Below are positions 1 to 5,900 of a stretch of DNA of 6,068 nt, in pieces. The stretch is from contig JAHDDN010000339.1 in the NCBI GenBank assembly GCA_020629335.1, positions 1 through 6,068 on the forward strand. Reading direction: 5' to 3'. Source of the stretch: Chitinophagales bacterium (lineage in GTDB: Bacteria; Bacteroidota; Bacteroidia; Chitinophagales; UBA2359). The notes under the pieces were generated by a model, which was given only the letters and a program-made list of their open reading frames with translations, was not told where the DNA came from and did no database searches. A program made the position numbers and the translations under genes. Within the stretch, counting starts at the first letter, position 1. Each line of letters opens with the position of its first letter.

Positions 1-23
1 ACGCATTGCAATGCGTCTCTACT
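1..23. repeat. Palindromic repeat, cut by the left window edge
   Basis: The first 16 bases, ACGCATTGCAATGCGT, are a perfect palindrome followed by CTCTACT. The symmetric outer arm would lie before base 1, so the visible part is probably one side and the centre of a longer palindrome of about 30 bp. Such short perfect hairpins are often dispersed repeats, but that cannot be shown from one partial copy. Confidence 0.45.
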
Positions 24-125
24 CCAACATTCTTGATTTATAGCTTTCTTACTGGCACACTTATGTGCAGGCTTCTTCCCTATCAGGTATAGATAATCTC
101 CCATATCGTTTTTATAGCTTTTCAT
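1..125 (-). CDS. Unassigned small open frame, open at the window edge
   Basis: Reading leftward from an ATG at 123-125, the frame stays open for 41 codons to the window edge. It starts MKSYKNDMGDYLYLIGKK and is rich in lysine, with two cysteines before the edge and a third in the palindrome. The frame is also open upstream for 13 codons to a TAG at 165-167, with the plausible peptide TGRIKEI before the ATG, so this could be the tail of an older gene or a broken gene. The last codons read through the palindromic repeat at 1-23, which argues that the end of any protein here is repeat-derived. I do not recognise a family. No promoter or ribosome binding site supports it. It could equally be noncoding. 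Confidence 0.25.
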   Translation of the reverse strand, partial: MKSYKNDMGDYLYLIGKKPAHKCASKKAINQECWSRDALQC

Positions 126-217
126 AATTTCTTTAATTCTACCTGTGTCAATATGATCGGTATTCTATTACAAGAACTAACTATTCATCAATAAAACATT
201 AAGAATTCTATCTTATT

Positions 218-787
218 TTATATATGATAGGCTATTTCTTCTTTGAGCAGTGGAATCACTTCTTGTTTGAACCATTCATTTTTTTTCATCCAAATATTAT
301 TCCTTGGCGAAGGATGTGGTAAGACAAAATATTTAGGTAAGTAATCTTTAAAGTTTCTGACCGTTTCGGTAAGGTTTCTTTTGGCTTTATCTTTTAAATA
401 ATAATCCTGCGCATATTTTCCAATCAATAAAATAAGCTGCACATCTTGAATTGCGTTCATTATTATCTCATGCCATTGGGGAGCACATTCTTTACGGGGA
501 GGCAAATCTCCGCTTTTCCCTTTTCCTGGATAACAAAATCCCATAGGCATGATTGCAATTTTTTCAACATCATAAAATGTGGCATTATCAATGGCCATCC
601 ACTTTCTCAAATTCTCTCCGCTCTTATCATCCCAGGGAATACCTGAAGCATGAACGGCTGAACCAGGAGCCTGTCCAATAATAACAATTTTACTAGTAGC
701 ACTAAAAGAACATACGGGTCTGGGATCATGCGGCAAAGCCTCATTACAAATATTACAATTCGAAATTTCGCTTTTAAGTTTTTTCAT
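218..787 (-). CDS. Uracil-DNA glycosylase superfamily protein (GQAPG type)
   Basis: This 189-residue protein belongs to the uracil-DNA glycosylase superfamily, whose members remove uracil or related damaged bases from DNA in the cytoplasm. Motif A is seen as IIGQAPGS (residues 36-43), followed by the subfamily signature HASGIPWDD (46-54) and SGENLRKWM (56-64). A central block has MGFCYPGKGKSGDLPP (82-97) and C101. Motif B is LPHPSPRNN (156-164). An N-terminal CxxC (C11, C14) and C26 resemble the cysteine-rich start of related proteins; whether they bind metal or an Fe-S cluster is unknown. Glutamine sits where family 4 enzymes have glutamate (GEAPG), so the reaction and substrate are not certain. 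The length fits the subfamily. The ATG lies 4 nt after the stop of the upstream membrane protein gene, which suggests co-transcription and translational coupling. No clear terminator follows the stop. Confidence 0.88.
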   Translation of the reverse strand: MKKLKSEISNCNICNEALPHDPRPVCSFSATSKIVIIGQAPGSAVHASGIPWDDKSGENLRKWMAIDNATFYDVEKIAIMPMGFCYPGKGKSGDLPPRKECAPQWHEIIMNAIQDVQLILLIGKYAQDYYLKDKAKRNLTETVRNFKDYLPKYFVLPHPSPRNNIWMKKNEWFKQEVIPLLKEEIAYHI

Positions 788-791
788 TAAT

Positions 792-974
792 TTAGGATTT
801 CTTCATATCATTATGGTGTTCTCTTATTCCATAAATAAGGCTAAGCATGCCTATTAGACCAAATATACCGGCTATAATCTGTAGAGCCATACTCTTCATT
901 AAGAGACTCATTCCGCCTGCTACTAAGATGAGCTTAAATCCAGCATTAAAAAAAGTATTGTCAAAATAATTCAT
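792..974 (-). CDS. Small two-helix membrane protein, function unknown
   Basis: A 60-residue protein starting MNYFDNTFF. It has two hydrophobic stretches: roughly residues 10-26 (around GFKLILVAGGMSLLM) and 29-48 (around LQIIAGIFGLIGMLSLIYG). A charged tail ends in HHNDMKKS, which by the positive-inside rule would face the cytoplasm. I chose the ATG at 972-974. The frame can be extended three codons to a GTG at 981-983, but nothing supports that start. A Bacteroidota-type promoter lies about 60 nt upstream (1035-1066), and the glycosylase-like gene starts 4 nt after its stop, so the two probably form one operon. I do not recognise the family and no function should be inferred from the neighbour alone. 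Confidence 0.65.
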   Translation of the reverse strand: MNYFDNTFFNAGFKLILVAGGMSLLMKSMALQIIAGIFGLIGMLSLIYGIREHHNDMKKS

Positions 975-1034
975 AGCTATCACTGATTAAAATAAATGTT
1001 TTTTTTGAAATTTCAATGTCTTTTTTATAGGCAA

Positions 1035-1066
1035 TGAAGGTAAATATATTTCACTGACTTTACAAA
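1035..1066 (-). promoter_or_regulatory. Bacteroidota-type promoter for the 974-to-218 operon
   Basis: On the minus strand, TTTG (1066-1063) is followed by a 20-nt spacer and TACCTTCA (1042-1035). This fits the known Bacteroidota sigma-A pattern of TTTG, 19-21 nt, TAnnTTTG, with six of eight matches in the -7 element. Transcription would start near 1029, giving a leader of about 55 nt. The stretch TTTGTAA, 8 nt, AAATATATTTACCTT is repeated with identical spacing upstream of the doxX-like gene at 2461-2490. Confidence 0.6.
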
Positions 1067-1090
1067 TAAGGAGCTTACAGACTTCTTTAA

Positions 1091-1514
1091 TTAGCTAGTC
1101 TTTCTCGTATTGATTTCTACTTGAATTTGTTTTAGATGCTGTTTTTGTTTTTGGGAATTCTTATAAATAGCACTTATCAATACTAAGGGTATGACAATAT
1201 ACAGAAACCCAAATCCATTCTTCGCTACTCCATACAACATATAGTCCACCACATCGAAATTTGTGAGTTTTGATGGGCTATTTTCCCGCCTCGCTGCGTT
1301 GAAAAGCCTCACCAACGCGATGCGTTGCCTTCGTTTTTCGCCTTGCGAGTCAAAAAAATAGCTTCATCAACTTTTCACAAATCCTGACGTGGAGGACTAT
1401 AACCCCTATCAAAACACCAATTATTACAGATGAAGTGAGTTCATTTCTTTTAATCTTTTTTTCTTCTATTAATAAATCTTCAAGTGTGAGTTTAGTATAA
1501 TCTTTATTTTCCAT
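1091..1514 (-). pseudogene. Small membrane protein gene split by a palindromic insertion
   Basis: The two flanks of the insertion at 1242-1399 encode the two halves of one small protein. The 5' part (1514-1401) gives 38 codons starting MENKDYTKLTLEDLLIEEKK and ending VIIGVLIGV. The 3' part (1240-1091) gives 49 codons starting MLYGVAKNGFGFLYIV and ending EINTRKTS, then a stop. Deleting 160 bp (the element plus one TA) joins them in frame as an 87-residue protein. It would have a charged, probably helical N-terminus, two membrane segments separated by a KNGFGF turn, and a basic, glutamine-rich C-terminal helix. This layout is familiar from small Bacteroidota membrane proteins of unknown role. 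As it stands, the 5' half reads 16 codons into the element and stops at 1350-1352 (54 residues), and the 3' half is in another frame. Its only in-element starts are TTG and GTG; the first ATG is at 1238-1240. The original protein is probably lost. Confidence 0.8.
1242..1399. mobile_element. 158-bp MITE-like palindromic element with TA flanks
   Basis: The element begins TAGTCC and ends GGACTA and is flanked on both sides by TA (1240-1241, 1400-1401), as expected from a TA target duplication. The two arms match imperfectly over about 55 nt: TATAGTCC, CCAC, ATTTGTGA, TTGATG, CTATTTT and CTCGC occur in the same order on both arms, with a few substitutions and one-base gaps. The centre is the exact hairpin CAACGC-GAT-GCGTTG (1313-1327), so nearly the whole element folds on itself. 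It encodes no transposase. TA duplication with TATAG-type ends is typical of nonautonomous relatives of IS630/Tc1-mariner elements such as the Correia repeats of Neisseria; assigning that family here is inference. It is richer in GC in its middle than the flanking gene. Confidence 0.8.
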
Positions 1515-1551
1515 CCTATTTCGATTTTATAGGTCTTTTGATTTTTGTTAG

Positions 1552-1582
1552 TAAAGATAGCATTAAACATCCTTTTGAGAAA
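1552..1582 (-). promoter_or_regulatory. Possible promoter for the disrupted membrane protein gene
   Basis: On the minus strand, TTTC (1582-1579), a 19-nt spacer and TATCTTTA (1559-1552) resemble the Bacteroidota TTTG/TAnnTTTG pattern, with one mismatch in each element. It overlaps the end of the pyrophosphatase-like gene and lies about 38 nt before the ATG at 1514. It would let the disrupted gene be transcribed apart from the upstream operon, but the -33 box is weak. Confidence 0.35.
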
Positions 1583-2024
1583 TGATGTATTCAAGCGCTG
1601 CTTCTCTATCTAAAAACCTACCAAGCCTTGTTTTATTAAGTTGAATATTGTCAAAAACATGCAGTACAAAATCGTTTAATCGCTCTTTAACTGTTTCGTC
1701 TAATTGAAAATTGGACTCTTCTTTCAATTTTGCAATTACATTATGATCTAACTCCTCCTTTTGTTGATTCCTATCCCATGATTTTTCAAACTGCTCCATT
1801 AATCCAAGAATCTCAACTTCCACGATTTCTCCTCGCTTTAAATTTTTCTCTGTAATGATAAAGACATCAACATTATCACCATCCTCCCCTGTTGTGTTTA
1901 AAATAAACCCATATGGAAATGGATATTCTCTTGATACCTTTATTGTCTCAATATACTCAAATGTTTTCTCATTATGAATATGCTTCAAGTTTTTTCCAGC
2001 TTCGTTTTCTATAAATACAATCAT
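1563..2024 (-). CDS. Divergent class I inorganic pyrophosphatase-like protein
   Basis: A 153-residue protein resembling soluble family I inorganic pyrophosphatases, which hydrolyse pyrophosphate to phosphate with Mg2+ in the cytoplasm. Two core signatures are visible: YPFPYGFI (residues 34-41), matching the YPxNYGYI block, and DGDNVDVFI (48-56), matching the DGDPxDV metal-binding signature with D48, D50 and D53. The RGEIVEVEILGLM stretch (64-76) fits the following beta strands. However, the next metal-binding block (D-E-A-G-E-D, then D-x-K in typical enzymes) is replaced by WDRNQQKEELDHNVIAKL (83-100), and the usual arginine and the first lysine/glutamate positions of the active site are not clear. 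It is also shorter than typical enzymes of about 175 residues. It may be an active but divergent enzyme or a relative with another phosphate substrate. The ATG is at 2022-2024, 33 nt after the stop of the doxX-like gene, so the two are probably co-transcribed. Confidence 0.65.
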   Translation of the reverse strand: MIVFIENEAGKNLKHIHNEKTFEYIETIKVSREYPFPYGFILNTTGEDGDNVDVFIITEKNLKRGEIVEVEILGLMEQFEKSWDRNQQKEELDHNVIAKLKEESNFQLDETVKERLNDFVLHVFDNIQLNKTRLGRFLDREAALEYIISQKDV

Positions 2025-2057
2025 GTTATCATGTTAATCTATTTTTCCTGAAATTGT

Positions 2058-2411
2058 TTACCTATTAGGTGCTTGTTTTTTAGCTCCCAAAAAGCTTGGA
2101 TTCCAAACTAACAAGCCCAATAGTACTGCCATGAAGGCTGAGCCACCTACATCATAGGTATTATTGATAAGATGTACAATGGTGAAGAAAATCATAAATA
2201 AAACAAAGAAGCTTGCTACATACTTTCTAAATTTAGGTATCCATATAAGAATACCGCCAGATATTTGTAAGACCCCTAAACTTTTCCAAAATGTTGGTGG
2301 TATGCTATCCATCAGAGAACAGGGGGGCTCTAAAAAATTTAGAAATTTATCCGCTCCAACTGATAATAAAAGGACACTGATAATTGCGATTAGTACATTT
2401 CGTAGGTTCAT
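2058..2411 (-). CDS. DoxX-like four-helix membrane protein
   Basis: A 117-residue integral membrane protein with four hydrophobic segments at about residues 4-22, 44-58, 64-83 and 90-105. The layout resembles the DoxX/DoxX-like superfamily: a first helix followed by DKFLNFLEPP, then GVLQISGGILIWIPKFRKY (46-64), where a glycine-rich second helix ends in a basic loop. Members are small cytoplasmic-membrane proteins, often linked to thiol or quinone redox chemistry, but the specific role of this one is unknown. The region between helices 1 and 2 holds a lone C31 and SIPPTFWKSLG. The ATG is at 2409-2411, with a Bacteroidota-type promoter about 48 nt upstream. The pyrophosphatase-like gene follows 33 nt after the stop. 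The assignment rests on hydropathy and the GGILLWIPKFRK-like block, not on a catalytic motif. Confidence 0.6.
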   Translation of the reverse strand: MNLRNVLIAIISVLLLSVGADKFLNFLEPPCSLMDSIPPTFWKSLGVLQISGGILIWIPKFRKYVASFFVLFMIFFTIVHLINNTYDVGGSAFMAVLLGLLVWNPSFLGAKKQAPNR

Positions 2412-2458
2412 AGGTTTGTTTTTTCAAGAATAGGAATGAGGCACTTGATAATAATTCT

Positions 2459-2490
2459 TCAAGGTAAATATATTTGATCAATATTACAAA
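2459..2490 (-). promoter_or_regulatory. Bacteroidota-type promoter for the doxX-like operon
   Basis: On the minus strand, TTTG (2490-2487), a 20-nt spacer and TACCTTGA (2466-2459) fit the TTTG, 19-21 nt, TAnnTTTG pattern. The expected start near 2453 gives a leader of about 42 nt. The block TTTGTAA, 8 nt, AAATATATTTACCTT is the same as in the promoter at 1035-1066, and only the 8 central bases differ. Confidence 0.6.
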
Positions 2491-2514
2491 AGAGATATGA
2501 TTCAAAAATAGCTT

Positions 2515-2663
2515 AGGGATGGAAGCGGTATGTGGCGTTTATGCAGCGACTTGCGGCGCTTAGTGATGCGACGGCTGGCCCGAAGGGCAGACAAGCAGCA
2601 CTTAGCAGAGTAGGAGCGGCATAGCCACATAAGAGCGGACAGCCCGACCATGCGCCTTCGGCG
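2515..2663. repeat. GC-rich structured intergenic element
   Basis: This stretch is clearly richer in GC than the AT-rich DNA on either side. It is bounded by AGGGATGGAAGCGG (2515-2528) and GCGGACAGCCCGACC (2635-2649). Just inside these lie the inverted arms TATGTGGC (2529-2536) and GCCACATA (2624-2631), extended by TATGC/GCATA across a small bulge. Within are a GCCC-GAA-GGGC hairpin (2578-2588) and, at the right end, a CGCC-TTC-GGCG hairpin (2653-2663). The frame of conserved-looking edges around a variable inverted repeat resembles dispersed intergenic elements I recall from Bacteroidota genomes; this is memory and not checked. It has no tRNA or rRNA features and no credible protein. It sits between the terminator at 2897-2932 and the promoter at 2459-2490. 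Confidence 0.5.
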
Positions 2664-2896
2664 AATGATGAATGCAGAATTATGAATGATAGATTTGAAT
2701 GGGAACAAAAGTCAAGTAATTGGAACGCATGGGAAGCCCATTATCAAAAATAATTATTATATATATTTGGGATAAGAAGGATGAGTATATTCCGAAATTG
2801 AATAAGTAAGTATTATAGATTTCTTTAGATGCTCTCAAATTAGATAAGTTATTAAATGGAGAGCTTAGTTGGTTAGCTACATTAGCTTTTAGTAGT
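2664..2896. other. AT-rich intergenic spacer without a gene
   Basis: The spacer begins with a short repeated pattern, AATGATGAATG then TATGAATGAT (2664-2690), and continues as AT-rich DNA. The minus-strand frame from 2934 to 2680 opens inside the terminator hairpin with a GTG and has no recognisable domain, so I leave it out. I see no promoter, RNA gene or mobile element here. Confidence 0.5.
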
Positions 2897-2932
2897 AAAA
2901 AAAGGGTGTGAACATATAAAACGTTCACACCC
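2897..2932 (-). terminator. Rho-independent terminator of the surface protein gene
   Basis: On the minus strand a perfect 10-bp stem, GGGTGTGAAC (2932-2923) with GTTCACACCC (2913-2904), closes a 9-nt loop and is followed by seven T residues (2903-2897). It begins 20 nt after the stop codon at 2953-2955. The T run on this side only makes it a terminator for leftward transcription. Confidence 0.93.
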
Positions 2933-2952
2933 AAAACTAATAAATCAAAAAT

Positions 2953-5900
2953 TTACTTTACAAAAATAAATTTAACCACTTTATGATATCCACTTTTGCT
3001 TGTTAAGAGACAGAAGTAAGTTCCATTACTTAATCCGATATTAGAAGGATTTAGTGTTTGGCGATATACTCCTTCCTCTAAATGATCATTAAATATATTC
3101 GCTACCAATGCTCCTTTAACATCTATAATTTGAAGATTTACCTCATCTGCATTCTCCAAACTGAATTCGATAGTAGAATGGTCACTAAATGTATTAGGAT
3201 AAATATTCAGCGATATAGATTCTGAAGCACTTTTAAGTCGTCCACCATTCCGATCTAGTGGCACCCAGTAAAAGCCTTGTGTTACTTGTCCGTCAGCACT
3301 TGTGACTATTACAGTGTAACTACCAGATTCTAAAGCAGCAACATCTTCCGTATTAGCAGTAAAGCCATTAGGGCCTGTCCACTCATAAGTATAAGGGCCT
3401 CCACTTCCACCGACAACTGTAATGTCAATATTGCCATCAAAGCTATTCACTTGATGTTCTCCCATAATATCCACATCATCTATATCTAAAATATTTCCTT
3501 GATCACTAACGGAAGGATTATCTCCACCATATCCAATATCATTCGTAAAGACGACATCGTTTATTTGGCAACCATTCGCATCTGTTATTGAAAAGACCCA
3601 TTCCGCATTATCAGCATAATTAATGGTGACTAATGTTTGGTAATCAGGATCTGGACTTTCCAGTATTGCCCAATTAACATAACCAGTATGATCCATATTT
3701 ACCTCATAAGGGGGTTGGCCTCCACCAATAAATACTTGGTGGGTATTATAATAGAATGGTAAAATCTGACCATTCATTCCTTCAAATATATTAGCACCTA
3801 CCTCTGTCCAAACGAATGGGTCAGGTTCTGTAATTTCAAAGTCAATTTTAGTTTCACAATTATTAGCATCTGCAATTTCCACTTGGTAGAGACCTGCTGT
3901 TAATCCACCAATATTAGAAGCATTGCCACCACTTATAAAAACAGGAACTGGACCTCCAGTACTCCATATGTAATTATATGGAGGCACGCCACCTTCTACG
4001 AAGACTTCAGCACTACCTAAATCGCCTTGCTCTCCACCAGGGCATTCTACATTATTAATCTCAATGTCAATATCATATGCCAATGGCTCTGTAATTACAA
4101 CCGTTTCGGATACAGTACAAGCTAAACTGTTAGTCACTGTAACAGTATATATACCAGCACTTAAACCTGTTGCAATTGCTGTAGTTTGACCATCACTCCA
4201 TTGGAAGCCAAAAGGACCTGCTCCATTTGTGATATTAGCTGTAGCAGTACCGTTTGCATCCCCTGCGCATCTCACTCCGAATCCATTGTAATCACTAAGG
4301 ATGACTTCCATTTCAAGTGGATTATAAGTGACGGTAAACTCACATGTCACCATATTTCCTGCATCATCGCTGATGACGATTGCCACATCTGTATCTCCTA
4401 TTGGGAATACTGTGCCTGGAGGATTATTATTCATAACTATATTAGCTCCACAATTATCAGAAAAAGTAGGTAATTCATAGGTAACGCCTGGGCTACAACT
4501 TTCTATATCGCTTGGACATGTTAATAGAGTTGGTGCTTCGTTATCCTCCACATTTACTATAGCATCACAAGTACTTGAATTTCCATTCGTATCTGTTAGT
4601 GTTAATGCAACAGTATTTGGTCCTACATTCGTACAATCAAAGCTATCGGTATCTATCGCTAAACTTGCGATACTACAATTGTCTGTACTCCCATTATCTA
4701 TATCCGAGGCTATAATACTGACATTTCCTGTATCATCTAATTCTACAGTTATATTTTGGGTAACACAGTCAGGTGCCGAATTATCAGTTACCGTTACAGT
4801 AGATGGACATCCGCTTGAGTTACCAAATAAATCTGTTACTGTAAGAATAACATCATTCTCTCCTACATTTGAACAATCAAAGGTATCTATATCAATGGCT
4901 AAACTAGCGATACCACAATTATCTGTACTGCCATTATCTATATCGGAGGCAGCAATAATAACTTGGCCGCTTGCGTCTAAGAACACTTCTATATCTTGAG
5001 CCATACATACAGGTGCTTGATTATCCGTCACTGTTACAGTAGAAGGGCATTCACTTTCATTTCCAAATAAATCTGTTACTGTAAGAATAACATCATTCTC
5101 TCCTACATTTGAACAATCAAAGGTATCCATATCAATGGCTAAACTAGCGATACCACAATTATCCGTACTGCCATTATCTATATCCGAGGCAGTAATTACA
5201 GCTTGACCGCTTGCGTCTAAGAATACTTCTATATCTTGAGCCATACATACAGGTAATACATCATCACCTACTTCAATAGTTACAAGGTATGGTACAGAAG
5301 TATTACCACATGCATCAACAGCTTCGTAAGTAATTTCTCTTACAAAAGCTAAAGGATTAGATCCTGGAGTCGTTATATCTGATACTACATTTATGGTGAT
5401 ATCAGCCACTCCTACACAAATATCAGTCGGAGTGGGCACATTTGGAGTAATCACTGGTGCATCACATCCAAAAACTTGATCGAGTGTTCCTTGAGCTTCT
5501 ACCCATGTTGGTGGAATTTCGTCATCAATGATTATATTGACTACACATGTAGAAAACAAATCACATTCGTCACTCACAGTAAAAGTAACTGCAAATCCGC
5601 TTGTTTGATCACAGCTTAGCTCTGGAATACTCAAACCATCGTAGTTATTTGTTATTTCTAAAATATCATTTCCGAAACAAGCATCATCTGCGCTACTTAA
5701 AATAGCCATTTCTGTTGTACTTAACCAAGCAGTAATTTCGGCTGCATAGTCGCCATCACATTCTAATACTAAATCACTTGCTACGGTACAATCTATTTCT
5801 GGAGCAACGGTATCCTGAATAATGATATTCGCCGTACAAGTTGAACTCAATTCACATTCGTCTTCTATCGTAAAGATCACAGCTAAACCTGTGCTGGCAT

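Noticed and set aside
446..646. Plus-strand open frame opposite the glycosylase-like gene
   Set aside because: It lies wholly inside a well-conserved gene on the other strand and has no family features.
975..983. GTG start for the small membrane protein
   Set aside because: An ATG three codons later (972-974) is the more usual start, and no ribosome binding site favours the GTG.
1241..1315. N-terminal extension of the 3' gene fragment starting at a TTG inside the insertion
   Set aside because: The 25 residues are read from the palindromic element in another frame than the 5' half and have no ribosome binding site; they are not part of the original protein.
2164..2433. Plus-strand open frame opposite the DoxX-like gene
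   Set aside because: It is antisense to a coherent four-helix membrane protein and has no features of its own.
2515..2663. tRNA or other standard RNA gene in the GC-rich stretch
   Set aside because: There is no T-loop GGTTCGA, no cloverleaf arm order and no CCA-type end.
2502..2708. Minus-strand open frame over the GC-rich element
   Set aside because: The arginine- and serine-rich product is what a translated structured GC-rich repeat gives; no domain or start signal supports it.
2680..2934. Minus-strand open frame next to the terminator
   Set aside because: It opens with a GTG inside the terminator hairpin, has low-complexity hydrophobic content and no recognisable domain.
4186..4999. Plus-strand open frames opposite the surface protein (4186-4473 and 4679-4999)
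   Set aside because: They are antisense shadows that follow the repeat period of the real gene.
4531..5250. CRISPR-like array suggested by regular spacing
   Set aside because: The period is 240 bp, in frame, and encodes conserved protein modules; there are no short repeats with unique spacers.
5878..5880. Start codon of the large surface protein at the GTG
   Set aside because: The frame continues without a stop to base 6068 and encodes another copy of the 97-residue repeat, so this GTG is an internal valine.
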